Below, piece after piece: positions 26,553 to 35,910 of a stretch of DNA of 64,000 nt (its first letter is position 1; each line of letters opens with the position of its first letter). The translations under genes and the position numbers were made by a program. The stretch is taken from assembly GCF_003693445.1 (NCBI RefSeq), contig NZ_RFAR01000007.1, positions 52,397-116,396 of the forward strand, given 5' to 3'. Source of the stretch: Aquitalea palustris. Lineage in GTDB: Bacteria > Pseudomonadota > Gammaproteobacteria > Burkholderiales > Chromobacteriaceae. Below the pieces are notes generated by a model, which was not told the origin of the DNA, did not search any database, and saw nothing but the letters and a program-made list of their open reading frames with translations.

Positions 26553-28853
26553 ATGCGACTTTTCAAAAGAAAGGCCGTCGTCAAGAACAGTCAAACGCCA
26601 TTGCCGCCCAAGCTTGCCAGCCTGCTGCGCGAAGCCTGGTGGCTGCTGATGGCCGTTGCTGCGGTCTACCTGGTGCTGGTGCTGGCCAGCTACTCCGCAC
26701 AAGACCCTTCCTGGTCACATAGTTCGTCCGACCCTACCGTGCGCAACTACGGCGGCGCTTTCGGCGCCTGGCTGTCCGACATGCTGCTCTATGTATTCGG
26801 CCTGTCCGCCTGGTGGCTGGTGGTGTTCTGCCTGGTGGCCATCGCCTGGGGCTACCGCCGCATGGAAACACTGGGTTTTCGCCTCAATCCGATGACGCTG
26901 GCCGCCATGGGCGGTTTTTTCCTGCTGCTGCTGTCCAGCTCCAGCGTGGAGGGCATCGTCCTGGCCAGCAAGCAACTGAACTTGCCGCTGACTGCCGGCG
27001 GCATGCTGGGGCACTGGCTGGGCAAGGCCCTGGCGCATGGTCTGGGCCAGTCTGGCGCCTATCTGCTGCTGTCCGTAAGCGGGGCTATAGGTTTCTCCCT
27101 GTTCACCGGCCTGTCCTGGCTGGACATCATGGAAAAAATCGGTGGCACGCTGGAAGATGGCGTGCTCAAGCTGTGGCATGGCTGGCAGGCGCGCAAGGAT
27201 AGGGAAATCGGCCGCGAAACCGCCCAGCAGCGCGAGGCCAAGGTCAGTACTGAAAAGAAAAAGCAGGAAGAAAAAGCCCCGGTACGCATCGAAGCCACGC
27301 TGGCTGAAGTGCCACTGTCGCCCAAGGTACAAAAACCGGTGCAGCAATCGCTGTTTGCCGACCCCGACCGTGGCGAGCTGCCCGGACTGAGCCTGCTGGA
27401 AGCGCCCAAGGATCAGCATGAGCCGGTATCTGCCGAAACGGTGGAATACACTTCACGCCTGATCGAGCGCAAGCTGGCCGACTTCGGTGTCGATGTCAAA
27501 GTGATAGCCGCCTATCCCGGCCCGGTGATTACCCGCTACGAGATCGAACCGGCGGTCGGTGTCAAAGGCGCGCAAATCGTCAATCTGATGAAAGACCTGG
27601 CGCGCGCCCTGTCGCTGGTGTCGGTACGGGTGGTGGAAACCATCCCTGGCAAGACTTATATGGGCCTGGAACTGCCCAATCCGAAGCGGCAGATCGTGCG
27701 CCTGTCGGAAATCATCGGCTCCGATGGCTACCAGAACATGAGCTCTCGCCTGGCCATTGCCGTCGGCAAGGATATTGCCGGCCAGCCAGTCACGGTGGAT
27801 CTGGCCAAGATGCCGCACGTACTGGTGGCCGGCACCACTGGCTCGGGCAAGTCGGTGGCCATCAATGCCATGATCTTGTCGCTGCTGTACAAATCGACGG
27901 CGCGTGAAGTACGCCTGATCATGGTCGACCCGAAAATGCTGGAATTGTCGGTCTATGAAGGTATTCCGCACCTGCTGGCTCCCGTGGTCACCGACATGAA
28001 ACAGGCCGCCAACGCGCTTAACTGGTGCGTGGGCGAAATGGAACGGCGCTACCGCCTGATGTCCAAGCTGGGCGTGCGCAACCTGGCCGGCTACAACCAG
28101 AAGATCAAGGATGCCGACAAGGCTGGCGAGAAAATCCCCAACCCTTTCAGCCTGACCCCGGAAACCCCCGAGCCGCTCGACTCCCTGCCGCTGATCGTGG
28201 TGGTGATCGACGAATTGGCCGACCTGATGATGGTGGCCGGCAAGAAGATCGAAGAACTGATCGCCCGCTTGGCCCAGAAAGCGCGTGCCGCCGGCATTCA
28301 CCTGATTCTGGCCACCCAGCGCCCCTCGGTAGACGTGATTACCGGCCTGATCAAGGCCAATATTCCGACACGGATTGCCTTTCAGGTGTCCAGCAAGATC
28401 GACAGCCGCACCATTCTCGACCAGATGGGTGCTGAGGCCTTGCTGGGGCAAGGTGACATGCTTTATCTTCCGCCAGGCTCCGGCTACCCCAATCGGGTGC
28501 ATGGTGCTTTTGTTGCCGATGACGAAGTGCATCATGTGGTGGAATTCCTCAAGACCACCGGCGAGCCCGACTACATTGAAGGCATACTCAGCGGCCAGAG
28601 CGAGGCTGACGAGGGTGCCGCCGCCAGTGGCGGCGATGTCGATGGCAGCGGCGAATCCGACCCCTTGTACGACGAAGCTGTTGCCATCGTGGTCAAAACC
28701 CGCAAGGCTTCCATTTCTTCGGTGCAGCGGCATTTGCGCATAGGCTATAACCGCGCGGCGCGGCTGATCGAACAAATGGAAAGCGCAGGCCTGGTTTCCG
28801 CCATGGAAACCAATGGCAATCGCACGGTATTGGCGCCGGCACGCGAGGATTAA
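26553..28853 (+). CDS. ftsK: DNA translocase FtsK
   Basis: Septal DNA pump that clears chromosome dimers and activates XerCD at division. The 766-residue protein has four N-terminal membrane segments (about residues 30-190) and a short linker rich in Lys, Glu and Pro, much shorter than in E. coli. The RecA-type motor has Walker [13 protein letters not shown] (about 427-438) and Walker [17 protein letters not shown]. The C-terminal winged-helix gamma domain ([30 protein letters not shown] is its core region, read in two parts: [18 protein letters not shown] then LIEQM) recognises polar DNA guide sequences. ACGAGAAA precedes the ATG. Confidence 0.97.
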   Translation: MRLFKRKAVVKNSQTPLPPKLASLLREAWWLLMAVAAVYLVLVLASYSAQDPSWSHSSSDPTVRNYGGAFGAWLSDMLLYVFGLSAWWLVVFCLVAIAWGYRRMETLGFRLNPMTLAAMGGFFLLLLSSSSVEGIVLASKQLNLPLTAGGMLGHWLGKALAHGLGQSGAYLLLSVSGAIGFSLFTGLSWLDIMEKIGGTLEDGVLKLWHGWQARKDREIGRETAQQREAKVSTEKKKQEEKAPVRIEATLAEVPLSPKVQKPVQQSLFADPDRGELPGLSLLEAPKDQHEPVSAETVEYTSRLIERKLADFGVDVKVIAAYPGPVITRYEIEPAVGVKGAQIVNLMKDLARALSLVSVRVVETIPGKTYMGLELPNPKRQIVRLSEIIGSDGYQNMSSRLAIAVGKDIAGQPVTVDLAKMPHVLVAGTTGSGKSVAINAMILSLLYKSTAREVRLIMVDPKMLELSVYEGIPHLLAPVVTDMKQAANALNWCVGEMERRYRLMSKLGVRNLAGYNQKIKDADKAGEKIPNPFSLTPETPEPLDSLPLIVVVIDELADLMMVAGKKIEELIARLAQKARAAGIHLILATQRPSVDVITGLIKANIPTRIAFQVSSKIDSRTILDQMGAEALLGQGDMLYLPPGSGYPNRVHGAFVADDEVHHVVEFLKTTGEPDYIEGILSGQSEADEGAAASGGDVDGSGESDPLYDEAVAIVVKTRKASISSVQRHLRIGYNRAARLIEQMESAGLVSAMETNGNRTVLAPARED

Positions 28854-28887
28854 GCCGGCAGCGCCAGCCATGCAGCAAGACAACTCG

Positions 28888-28911
28888 GCCACCGGCTATC
28901 CTGCCGGTGGC
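28888..28911 (+). repeat. Hairpin between ftsK and hemH
   Basis: GCCACCGGC (28888-28896) and GCCGGTGGC (28903-28911) form a perfect 9-bp stem with loop TATCCT. There is no T tract. It lies 35 nt after the ftsK stop and 28 nt before hemH, and is a weak or Rho-assisted terminator or a processing hairpin. Confidence 0.45.
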
Positions 28912-28939
28912 GCAACCCAGCACCGGTAGCGAGAAACCC

Positions 28940-30028
28940 ATGTCCGGATACCTTCCAGAGCCCCCCTTCTCTCATGACAGCCAGGCCAAGACCGGCATTT
29001 TGCTGATTAACCTGGGAACGCCAACAGCCCCCACCGGCCAGGCGGTACGTCCTTATCTCAAGCAATTCCTGTCCGACACCCGGGTTATCGAAATTCCCAA
29101 AACCGTCTGGTGGCTGATTCTGAATGGCATCATCCTCAATGTGCGGCCGAAAAAATCTGCCGAAAAATACGCCAGCATCTGGAGTAAGGACGGCTCACCG
29201 CTGCTGGTGAATACCCGCAAGCAGACCAGTCTGCTCAAGGGCCTGCTGGGCGAACGCGGCATGCGCAATATTGTGGTCGACTACGCCATGCGCTACGGCC
29301 AGCCATCGGTCGAAAGCGTCATTCAGAACATGCGCGCCCAGGGCGTGGACAAGCTGCTGGTACTCCCCCTGTATCCGCAATACGCTGGTTCATCCAGTGC
29401 TACCGCCCTGGATGATGTATTCCGCGTACTGATGAAGCTGCGCAACATGCCCGAGCTGCGCACGGTGCGTCACTTTCATGACGATCCAGGCTATGTCGAC
29501 GCACTGGCGCAACAAGTGCAGGCGCACTGGCAGCAGAATGGCCGGGCAGAAAAATTACTGATGAGTTTTCATGGTGTGCCGCGCTTCACCCTGGACAAGG
29601 GCGACCCCTATCACTGCGAATGCCTGAAAACCGGGCGTCTGCTGGCCGAACGACTGGGCTTGAGCAAGGAACAATACGTGGTCAGCTTCCAGAGCCGCTT
29701 TGGACGTGCCGAATGGCTGCAGCCCTATACCAGTGCCACGCTGGAACAACTGGGCAAGGCTGGCACCAAAAGCCTGGATGTGATTTGCCCTGGCTTTGTC
29801 TCTGACTGTCTGGAAACGCTGGAAGAAATCGCCATGGAAGGCAAACACAGCTTCCAGAGCAGCGGCGGCGGTGAGTTTCGCTACATCTCTTGCCTGAATG
29901 ACAACCCGCAATGGATTGCTGCACTGGCGGGCATTGTGGGGAAAAATCTTCAAGGATGGCAGGAAGTTATAGAACAAGATACCGCCCAGCGCCAGCAGCG
30001 CGCGCAGTCGCTTGGGGCCAAGAGCTGA
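28940..30028 (+). CDS. hemH: Ferrochelatase
   Basis: Inserts ferrous iron into protoporphyrin IX, the last step of protoheme synthesis. The 362 residues include the conserved N-terminal [30 protein letters not shown], the catalytic-His segment LLMSFHGVP and [18 protein letters not shown] near the metal and porphyrin site. [15 protein letters not shown] is a family signature. The start ATG at 28940 has GCGAGAAA upstream. A GTG at 28907 would lie inside the upstream hairpin and is rejected. No iron-sulfur-cluster Cys set was seen. Confidence 0.96.
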   Translation: MSGYLPEPPFSHDSQAKTGILLINLGTPTAPTGQAVRPYLKQFLSDTRVIEIPKTVWWLILNGIILNVRPKKSAEKYASIWSKDGSPLLVNTRKQTSLLKGLLGERGMRNIVVDYAMRYGQPSVESVIQNMRAQGVDKLLVLPLYPQYAGSSSATALDDVFRVLMKLRNMPELRTVRHFHDDPGYVDALAQQVQAHWQQNGRAEKLLMSFHGVPRFTLDKGDPYHCECLKTGRLLAERLGLSKEQYVVSFQSRFGRAEWLQPYTSATLEQLGKAGTKSLDVICPGFVSDCLETLEEIAMEGKHSFQSSGGGEFRYISCLNDNPQWIAALAGIVGKNLQGWQEVIEQDTAQRQQRAQSLGAKS

Positions 30029-30068
30029 CCTTCGGAAAAATAAATTTTAAACGCCCGAATAAACCCCG

Positions 30069-30098
30069 TTGACACTCGCGCAAACTGCTCCCCATAAT
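30069..30098 (+). promoter_or_regulatory. Promoter of the first livK-like gene
   Basis: TTGACA (30069-30074) is a perfect -35 box. CATAAT (30093-30098) follows after 18 nt. The predicted transcript start is near 30105, giving a leader of about 117 nt before the ATG at 30222. Confidence 0.65.
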
Positions 30099-30112
30099 CA
30101 GCGCAGCTGGTA

Positions 30113-30175
30113 GCCATTCCAAAAGAATGGCCTGAATCAGTAATGAGCAAGGTCTGAATTTCAATCAGACTGCTC
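30113..30175 (+). promoter_or_regulatory. Two stem-loops in the leader of the first livK-like gene
   Basis: Stem 1 is GCCATTC/GAATGGC (30113-30131, loop CAAAA). Stem 2 joins GAGCA and GTCTGA (30145-30157) with TCAGAC and TGCTC (30165-30175) around a 7-nt loop, with a 2-nt bulge. Both lie in the predicted 5' untranslated region. No known riboswitch is recognised. Confidence 0.45.
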
Positions 30176-30221
30176 GCAGAGATCGCCAAGTCTACATAGA
30201 TAAGATCAGGGGAAATAAAAT

Positions 30222-31439
30222 ATGAATAAGTATGCTCGTCTGAGCCTCATCGCTGCTGCCGCCATGACCCTGGCTGCCTGCGGCAAACAAGAGCAACCGG
30301 CCGCTACCGACGCTTCCGCTCCCGTAGCGGCAGCCAGCACCGGCGGCGACGTGACCGTCAAGATCGGTCAGGTATCCCCGATGTCCGGCCCGATCTCGCA
30401 TCTGGGCAAAGACAACGAATTTGGCGCCAAGCTGGCCATCGAAGACCTGAACGCCGAAGGCGTTGAGATCGGCGGCAAGAAAGTCAAGTTCGAACTGGTT
30501 TCCGAGGATGACCAGGGCGATCCGAAAATCGGTACCCAGGTTGCCCAGCGCCTGGTTGATGCTGGCGTCGTTGGCGTGGTTGGCCACCTGAACTCCGGCA
30601 CCACCATCCCGGCGTCCAAGATCTACTCCGATGCAGGCCTGCCGCAGATTTCCCCGTCCGCCACCAACCCGGACTACACCAAGCAAGGCTTCAAGACCAC
30701 CTTCCGCGTGATCGCCAATGACGTGCAGCAAGGCACCGCACTGGGTCAGTTCGCTGCTGACGGCCTGAAAGCCAAGAAGGTCGCCATCATCGACGACCGT
30801 ACCGCTTACGGCCAAGGCCTGGCCGACGAGTTTGAAAAAGCCGTCAAGGCCAAGGGCGTGGATGTGGTTAAACGCGAGTTCACCACCAACACCGCTACCG
30901 ACTTCAATGCCATTCTGACATCCATCAAGGCTACCAAGCCGGACGTCATCTTCTACGGCGGCATGGACGCACAAGCCGGCCCGCTGGCCAAGCAGATGAG
31001 CCGTCTGGGGATCAAGGCCAAGCTGATGGGTGGCGATGGCTGGCAGACTCCGGAGTTCATCAAGCTGGCTGGCGACGCTTCTGAAGGTCAGTTCTCCTCC
31101 AGCTGCGGCGTTCCGCGCGACAAGATGCCGGGCTTTGCTGCCTTCAACGACAAGTTCAAGGCCAAGTTCAACACCGAAGTACAAATCTACGCTCCGTATG
31201 AATACGATGCCGTACGTGTACTGGTTGATGCCATGAAGCGTGCCAAGTCCACCGATCCCAAGGTATATCTGCCGGAAGTGGGCAAGACCGACTACACCGG
31301 CGTAACCGGCAAGATCACCTTTGACGACAAGGGCGACATCAAGAATGGTGCCGTTACCGTTTATCAAGTCAAGGGCGGCAAGTGGGAAGTGGTTTCCACT
31401 GTAGGTGGCCCGGCTGCAGCAGCCAGCGCTGCTCAGTAA
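30222..31439 (+). CDS. LivK/LivJ-like branched-chain amino-acid-binding lipoprotein, copy 1
   Basis: Family-6 periplasmic binding protein (Leu/Ile/Val-binding type), 405 residues. A lipoprotein signal with lipobox LAAC anchors it to a membrane, followed by an Ala/Pro/Ser-rich linker. The ligand-binding fold shows IGQVSPMSGPISHLGKDNEF, FELVSEDDQGDPKIGTQVAQ, AIIDDRTAYGQGLADEFEKA and VIFYGGMDAQAGPLAKQM. AGGGGAAA precedes the ATG. It has its own promoter and terminator. No permease or ATPase gene is nearby. The true ligand may be another amino acid or small metabolite. It is clearly paralogous to the next gene. Confidence 0.93.
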   Translation: MNKYARLSLIAAAAMTLAACGKQEQPAATDASAPVAAASTGGDVTVKIGQVSPMSGPISHLGKDNEFGAKLAIEDLNAEGVEIGGKKVKFELVSEDDQGDPKIGTQVAQRLVDAGVVGVVGHLNSGTTIPASKIYSDAGLPQISPSATNPDYTKQGFKTTFRVIANDVQQGTALGQFAADGLKAKKVAIIDDRTAYGQGLADEFEKAVKAKGVDVVKREFTTNTATDFNAILTSIKATKPDVIFYGGMDAQAGPLAKQMSRLGIKAKLMGGDGWQTPEFIKLAGDASEGQFSSSCGVPRDKMPGFAAFNDKFKAKFNTEVQIYAPYEYDAVRVLVDAMKRAKSTDPKVYLPEVGKTDYTGVTGKITFDDKGDIKNGAVTVYQVKGGKWEVVSTVGGPAAAASAAQ

Positions 31440-31460
31440 TCACCTCCTGCTTCACCAGAA

Positions 31461-31487
31461 AAGCGCAGCCAAGGCTGCGCTTTTTTT
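31461..31487 (+). terminator. Terminator of the first livK-like gene
   Basis: AAGCGCAGCC (31461-31470) and GGCTGCGCTT (31473-31482) form a perfect 10-bp stem with a 2-nt loop (probably 4 nt after fraying). A run of seven T residues follows (31481-31487). Confidence 0.92.
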
Positions 31488-31526
31488 ACGCCGGTCACCA
31501 AGTGGATCCGGCCATTTTGACGGTGA

Positions 31527-31542
31527 GCTGATCTGGATCAGC
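31527..31542. promoter_or_regulatory. Operator-like palindrome between the two livK-like genes
   Basis: GCTGATC-TG-GATCAGC is a perfect 7-bp-arm inverted repeat about 180 nt upstream of the second livK-like ATG. It could be a transcription-factor site or a leader hairpin. No matching promoter elements were fixed. Confidence 0.4.
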
Positions 31543-31718
31543 CACAAAGGTTGACGAAATGCTGCAGAACAACAAAAATGTCCGGGTCAGTGGCGTAGAT
31601 TGTATCCATTCCATGCCATCAACAGACCCCACCACCCCCGGGGTGTGCTGACATGAAATGCCAAAAGCTTTCGTGGCGAATGACCCTCATCCAATTCTAA
31701 TTAGACCAGGGCATTTCC

Positions 31719-32918
31719 ATGTATCTCCCGCGTATTACCCTTATCACCGCCGCCGTGCTGGCACTGGCTGCTTGCAGCAAACAGGACGCCGCCGCTCCGC
31801 AACAAAACGCATCTGCCGGTGCTGCTGCCAGCGATGCCGTTATCGTCAAGATCGGCTCTGCCAATCCGCTGACCGGTCCGTTCGCCCACTGGGGCCGCGA
31901 TGCCGACAATGGCGTGAAGCTGGCTGCCGAAGAAGCCACTGCGGAAAACCTCAAACTGGACGGCAAGCCGGTCAAGTTTGAAGTCGTGTCCGAAGATGAT
32001 CAGGCCGACCCGAAAACCGCCACCCAGGTGGCGCAGCGCTTTGTCGACAACAAGGTTGCTGGCGTCATTGGTCACCTGACTTCCGGCGCAGCGATTCCGG
32101 CCTCCAAGATCTACTCCGACGCAGGCATTCCGATGATTGCCGGTTCGGTAACCAGCCCCAAGTTCACCGAGCAAGGCTTCAAGAACACCTTCCGCATCAT
32201 TGCCAATGACCAGCAGCAGGGACAGGCGCTGGCCAAATTTGCGGTGGGGGACCTGAAGCGTGCGCGCATTGCCATCATCGATGACCGCACCACCTACGGC
32301 CAGGGCCTGGCTGATGACTTCGCCAAATCGGTAGAAGCTGCCGGTGGCAAGGTGATCAAGCGTGAATTCACCACCAATAGCGCTACCGACTTCATGGCCA
32401 TCCTCACCTCGATCAAGGGCGAAAAGCCGGATCTGGTGTTCTACGGTGGCATGGATGCCCAAGCGGGTCCGATGGTGAAGCAGATGCGCAAACTGGGCAT
32501 CACGGCTGACTTCATGGGTGCCGATGGCGTGAATACCGCCGAATTCGGCAAGTTGGGCGGCAAGGATGCCGATGGCAGCTACGCTTCCAGCGCTGGCGCA
32601 CCCAAGGAAAACATGCCGGGCTTTGCTGCTTTCAACGACAAGTTCAAAAAGCGCTTCAATGCCGAAATCCAGGCTTACGCACCGTACACCTACGATGCCA
32701 CCCGCGTGATGATCGAAGCCATGAAGCGTGCCGGCTCGGCCGACCCGGCCAAGTACCTGCCGGAAGTGGCCAAGACCAAGCTGCAAGGCGTGACCGGTGA
32801 AATCGCCTTCGACCCCAAGGGCAATATCATGAATGGTACGGTTTCCCTGTACCAGCTCAAGAACAGCAAGTGGGAATCGGTAGCCAAGCCGGCCGCAGGA
32901 GCCAGCGCAGCGCAATAA
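31719..32918 (+). CDS. LivK/LivJ-like branched-chain amino-acid-binding lipoprotein, copy 2
   Basis: Paralogue of the preceding gene, 399 residues, with lipobox LAAC and the same domain order. Shared blocks include FEVVSEDDQADPKTATQVAQ, IAIIDDRTTYGQGLADDF and LVFYGGMDAQAGPMVKQM. Differences cluster in the ligand-cleft region: copy 1 has GGDGWQTPEF and SSSCGVPRDKMPGF, and copy 2 has GADGVNTAEF and ASSAGAPKENMPGF. This suggests different ligand preference. AGGGCA lies upstream of the ATG. A separate 5' region and terminator suggest independent expression. No transporter core gene is adjacent. Confidence 0.93.
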   Translation: MYLPRITLITAAVLALAACSKQDAAAPQQNASAGAAASDAVIVKIGSANPLTGPFAHWGRDADNGVKLAAEEATAENLKLDGKPVKFEVVSEDDQADPKTATQVAQRFVDNKVAGVIGHLTSGAAIPASKIYSDAGIPMIAGSVTSPKFTEQGFKNTFRIIANDQQQGQALAKFAVGDLKRARIAIIDDRTTYGQGLADDFAKSVEAAGGKVIKREFTTNSATDFMAILTSIKGEKPDLVFYGGMDAQAGPMVKQMRKLGITADFMGADGVNTAEFGKLGGKDADGSYASSAGAPKENMPGFAAFNDKFKKRFNAEIQAYAPYTYDATRVMIEAMKRAGSADPAKYLPEVAKTKLQGVTGEIAFDPKGNIMNGTVSLYQLKNSKWESVAKPAAGASAAQ

Positions 32919-32940
32919 GCATTTGCGTGATCGCCAAAGA

Positions 32941-32968
32941 AAAACGGCAGCCACAAGCTGCCGTTTTT
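32941..32968. terminator. Bidirectional terminator after the second livK-like gene
   Basis: AAAACGGCAGC (32941-32951) and GCTGCCGTTTTT (32957-32968) flank the loop CACAA. A/T tracts on both sides let it serve the plus-strand gene and the minus-strand gene ending at 32985. Confidence 0.9.
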
Positions 32969-32984
32969 CATGTGGCGCACCAGT

Positions 32985-33797
32985 TCAGTCGCGGAAACTG
33001 GCGGTTTGGCGCGTCATCATGGCCATGCCGGCCTGCTGGATGTCTTCTGACAGCAGCATGGCGGCATTCCAGGTGGCTACGTGATTCAGGCTGTCTGCCA
33101 CGCTGTGGTCACGCGCGTAGTTAAGCATTTCCTTGCTGCCACGCACGGCCAGCGGCGACTTGCCCGCCATCAGCTGCGCGGTTTCCAGTGCAGCGGCCAG
33201 TAGGCTGTCGGCATCCGGTAGCAGCCTATTCACCAGACGGATGGCCAGCGCCTCTTCCGCACCCACATCGCGTCCGGTCAGCGCCATTTCCCGTGCCATG
33301 CCCTGCCCGACCACACCTGGCAAACGCTGCAGCGTGCCCACATCGGCCACCATGCCGATATCCACTTCGCGCACGCCAAATACGGCATCGGCTGCGGCAA
33401 AGCGGAAATCAGCCGCCAGCGCAATATCCAGCCCACCACCCAGACAGGCACCATGAATGGCGGCTACCACCGGCTTGCGACAATTCTCCAGGCTGGAGAC
33501 AGTGTCCTGTAGCTGCAAAATGAGCCGCCGCAGCTTTTCGCGTTTGCGGCCTTCACAGTCATCCGCAATCACCGACTGGATGCCCATCAGCATGGCCAGA
33601 TCGATGCCGGAGCAAAAATGCCGGCCCTGCCCGGCCAGCACCACCGCACGCACGGTCGGCTCGGCGTCTGCCCACTCCATCACCGCCTGCAGTTCCAGCC
33701 ACATGGCCTGATTCAGCGCATTGGCCTTGTCCGCGCGGTTGAAGCGCACCAGCGCCACTTTGTCCTGCTGTTCGACGCTAAAGGTCTGCCATTGCAT
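32985..33797 (-). CDS. Crotonase-family protein, dienoyl-CoA isomerase type
   Basis: Acyl-CoA enzyme of the enoyl-CoA hydratase/isomerase superfamily, 270 residues. The oxyanion-hole segments are FCSGIDLAML and HGACLGGGLDIALAADFRFA. The stretch VFGVREVDIGMVADVGTLQR carries Glu and Asp at the positions of the catalytic acids of delta(3,5)-delta(2,4)-dienoyl-CoA isomerase (ECH1). The C-terminal YARDHSVADSLNHVATWN also resembles ECH1. This points to beta-oxidation of unsaturated fatty acids. AAGGAG upstream of the ATG at 33797 sets the start. It follows the DUF4442 gene by 10 nt in a TetR-controlled operon. Confidence 0.9.
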   Translation of the reverse strand: MQWQTFSVEQQDKVALVRFNRADKANALNQAMWLELQAVMEWADAEPTVRAVVLAGQGRHFCSGIDLAMLMGIQSVIADDCEGRKREKLRRLILQLQDTVSSLENCRKPVVAAIHGACLGGGLDIALAADFRFAAADAVFGVREVDIGMVADVGTLQRLPGVVGQGMAREMALTGRDVGAEEALAIRLVNRLLPDADSLLAAALETAQLMAGKSPLAVRGSKEMLNYARDHSVADSLNHVATWNAAMLLSEDIQQAGMAMMTRQTASFRD

Positions 33798-33807
33798 CGT
33801 CTGCTCC

Positions 33808-34308
33808 TTATTGCGGCCGCTTCTTGGGAATCCACGCCCACACCATCTCGCACTGGATGGGCGACTCACCAGACTCGTCAGTTACCGTGACTTCAACCAG
33901 GGTTTCACCTTTATCAATATGGTACAGGTCGCGGATCTGTGCATCGCTCAAGGTGGCCACGGCCCGCATATCGCCCTGGGAGCGCTTGGTGTAATTCACC
34001 TTCATCGACTTGAGCAGCATCAGCTTGTCATCCGGCACATTCATGCCCACCACGAAGCCGCTGGCTGTTTCGGCCAGCAAGGCCATGGCTGCAGCGTGCA
34101 CACCCTTGATATGGTTCTGCACCTTGCGCTGATTACGGATCGATACCGTCAACCTGGTATGGTCGACCTGCTCGAAGCGCAAGCCGGATGTGGCAAGAAA
34201 TGGCACCAGGCGGCCAAACAACAGGGAAAGTACCCTGCTGCGCAGGCCAACCGGCAGTTTCCCCACTTTGTCGGCGATGCGGCTCATGCTGTTTTTCTGA
34301 TAGTCCAT
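33808..34308 (-). CDS. DUF4442 hotdog-fold protein, probable acyl-CoA thioesterase relative
   Basis: A 166-residue protein resembling the DUF4442 branch of the hotdog superfamily. KVQNHIKGVHAAAMALLAETASG is the helical hotdog segment (quoted here in part: NHIKGVHAAAMALLAE), with His and Glu near the place of thioesterase active-site residues. KSMKVNYTKRSQGD matches the following strand. Function in this branch is not firmly established. AGAGGG lies upstream of the ATG. It sits between the TetR regulator and the dienoyl-CoA isomerase-like gene, suggesting work on fatty acyl-CoA. Confidence 0.85.
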   Translation of the reverse strand: MDYQKNSMSRIADKVGKLPVGLRSRVLSLLFGRLVPFLATSGLRFEQVDHTRLTVSIRNQRKVQNHIKGVHAAAMALLAETASGFVVGMNVPDDKLMLLKSMKVNYTKRSQGDMRAVATLSDAQIRDLYHIDKGETLVEVTVTDESGESPIQCEMVWAWIPKKRPQ

Positions 34309-34331
34309 GCGTGTTAGCCCTCTTTGTTATG

Positions 34332-34922
34332 TCATGGAAGTGGAGTGGCCAGGCCCAGCAAGGCCCGGATTTGAATCTTCAGTGCCGGCAATACCGATTG
34401 ATCGGTGCGCGCCAGTTGCAAGCCGCCCTGCAAGGCGGCCAGCATCAGCAAACCCATGGCCTGTGCCGTGCCTGCGTAATGCATGCTGCCATCCTCCCTC
34501 CCGGCGTCTGCGATGCGTACCGCCCAGTCACGCATCTCGTCGACGAAGGCATTGGCCTCTGCCTGCATCTCGGCTGGCAAGGTCTGGTATTCGGTGGTCA
34601 GGATGCCGCTGGGGCAGATCTGCTGATCCTGCTCGAAATAGGCATCGGTCAGGGTGAAGTAGCGTTCCAGCTGCTGCTGCGGGGCCAGCGTGTGCTGGGC
34701 ATCGACAAAGCGCTGGAAGCGGCGGCGATAACGCTGGATCAGCGCTACGCCCAGATCGGTCTTCTTCGGGTAGTGATAATGGATGGCGGCATTGCGCACT
34801 CCCAGCTCCGAGCTGATGTGCTGGTAGCTGAAAGCATTGAAGCCGCGCGTCAGCAATAGCTGCTCGGCAATATCGAGAATGCGTTTACTGGTATCGTTTT
34901 TGGCATCGGCGGCAGGTTTCAT
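34332..34922 (-). CDS. TetR-family regulator of the acyl-CoA operon
   Basis: Transcriptional repressor of 196 residues. The helix-turn-helix is near residues 28-55 (FSYQHISSELGVRNAAIHYH, then YPKKTDLG), with the usual TetR C-terminal ligand domain (YFEQDQQICPSGILTTEY). It heads the minus-strand operon with the DUF4442 and crotonase genes. Its promoter contains a perfect 16-bp dyad between the -35 and -10 boxes, and the predicted transcript begins at the start codon, where no ribosome-binding site is visible. Autorepression is therefore likely. A CoA-ester or fatty-acid ligand is a guess from context. Confidence 0.92.
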   Translation of the reverse strand: MKPAADAKNDTSKRILDIAEQLLLTRGFNAFSYQHISSELGVRNAAIHYHYPKKTDLGVALIQRYRRRFQRFVDAQHTLAPQQQLERYFTLTDAYFEQDQQICPSGILTTEYQTLPAEMQAEANAFVDEMRDWAVRIADAGREDGSMHYAGTAQAMGLLMLAALQGGLQLARTDQSVLPALKIQIRALLGLATPLP

Positions 34923-34928
34923 GCGGAA

Positions 34929-34957
34929 ACTCTACTTACTGGTTAGTAAGGTGTCAA
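34929..34957 (-). promoter_or_regulatory. tetR promoter with operator in the spacer, predicted leaderless
   Basis: Reading leftward, TTGACA (34957-34952) and TAGAGT (34934-34929) are 17 nt apart. The spacer contains the perfect dyad CTTACT-GGTT-AGTAAG (34935-34950). A start seven nt after the -10 falls on the A of the tetR ATG at 34922. Confidence 0.75.
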
Positions 34958-34975
34958 TCCAATACCCCTGAAAGC

Positions 34976-35003
34976 TGGACAGGCTTAGCGTATCAGTTAT
35001 GAT
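34976..35003 (+). promoter_or_regulatory. dapF promoter
   Basis: TGGACA (34976-34981) and TATGAT (34998-35003) are separated by 16 nt. The predicted start is near 35010, about 33 nt before the dapF ATG. It is back-to-back with the tetR promoter. Confidence 0.6.
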
Positions 35004-35042
35004 GGAAGGCATTTGGCCAACCCTGAGACCGGACCTTTTCCG

Positions 35043-35873
35043 ATGCGACTCAAATTCAGCAAGATGCATGGCCTGGGCAATGATTTTATGGTGATAGACG
35101 GCGTCAGACAGACCGTTTCACTGGATACCGACAGAATCCGCCAGCTCGGCAACCGCCACTTCGGCATCGGCTTCGACCAGCTCCTGCTGGTGGAATCCCC
35201 CCACGCAGAAAACAACGATTTCCGTTACCGTATTTTCAATAACGATGGCAGCGAAGTAGAACAATGCGGCAATGGCGCACGCTGTTTCGCCAAATTTGTT
35301 TGCGACCAGAAACTGACCAATAAAAAGGCCATCCGGGTGGAGACCGCCAAGGGCGTGATCATTCCGGAATACCTTGGCCAGAACCAGGCTGTGGTCGATA
35401 TGGGCGTGCCACGCTTCCGTCCGGTAGACATTCCCTTTGTCGCCGAAGGCGAAGCCATCACCTATCCGCTGGACATCGCCGGCTACAGTTGCGACATCAG
35501 CGTGGTGTCCATGGGGAACCCACACGCCGTTCAGGTGGTCGATAGTGTCGACACTGCACCGGTACAGCAACTGGGCGCCCTGATAGAAACCCACCACCGC
35601 TTTCCGGAAAAGGTTAACGCCGGCTTCATGCAGATTGTTTCGCGGCAGGAAATCCGCTTGCGCGTGTTTGAACGCGGTGCTGGCGAAACCCTGGCCTGCG
35701 GCACCGGTGCCTGCGCCGCCGTGGTGGCCGGCATTCGCCGTGGCCTGCTGGATGCCAAGGTGCTGGTGCATACCCGTGGTGGCGATCTGCAGATCGAATG
35801 GCATGGCGAAGGCCAGGCCGTACGCATGACCGGCCCGGCCATGACCGTTTTCCAGGGTGAAATCGAAGTCTGA
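35043..35873 (+). CDS. dapF: Diaminopimelate epimerase
   Basis: Interconverts LL- and meso-diaminopimelate for lysine and peptidoglycan synthesis, without a cofactor. The 276 residues match the family (E. coli 274). The start [19 protein letters not shown] is typical. The catalytic cysteine pair is Cys75 ([17 protein letters not shown]) and Cys219 ([14 protein letters not shown]). An in-frame upstream ATG/GTG region would overlap the promoter, so the ATG at 35043 is used. DUF484 follows at 37 nt, the usual proteobacterial neighbour. Confidence 0.97.
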   Translation: MRLKFSKMHGLGNDFMVIDGVRQTVSLDTDRIRQLGNRHFGIGFDQLLLVESPHAENNDFRYRIFNNDGSEVEQCGNGARCFAKFVCDQKLTNKKAIRVETAKGVIIPEYLGQNQAVVDMGVPRFRPVDIPFVAEGEAITYPLDIAGYSCDISVVSMGNPHAVQVVDSVDTAPVQQLGALIETHHRFPEKVNAGFMQIVSRQEIRLRVFERGAGETLACGTGACAAVVAGIRRGLLDAKVLVHTRGGDLQIEWHGEGQAVRMTGPAMTVFQGEIEV

Positions 35874-35910
35874 ACGACCGGACCTACCCTCCATGAAAAG
35901 GATGTGATTG

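Noticed and set aside
27453..28892. A 479-codon minus-strand frame opposite ftsK
   Set aside because: Antisense shadow of ftsK with the same composition bias and no domain signal.
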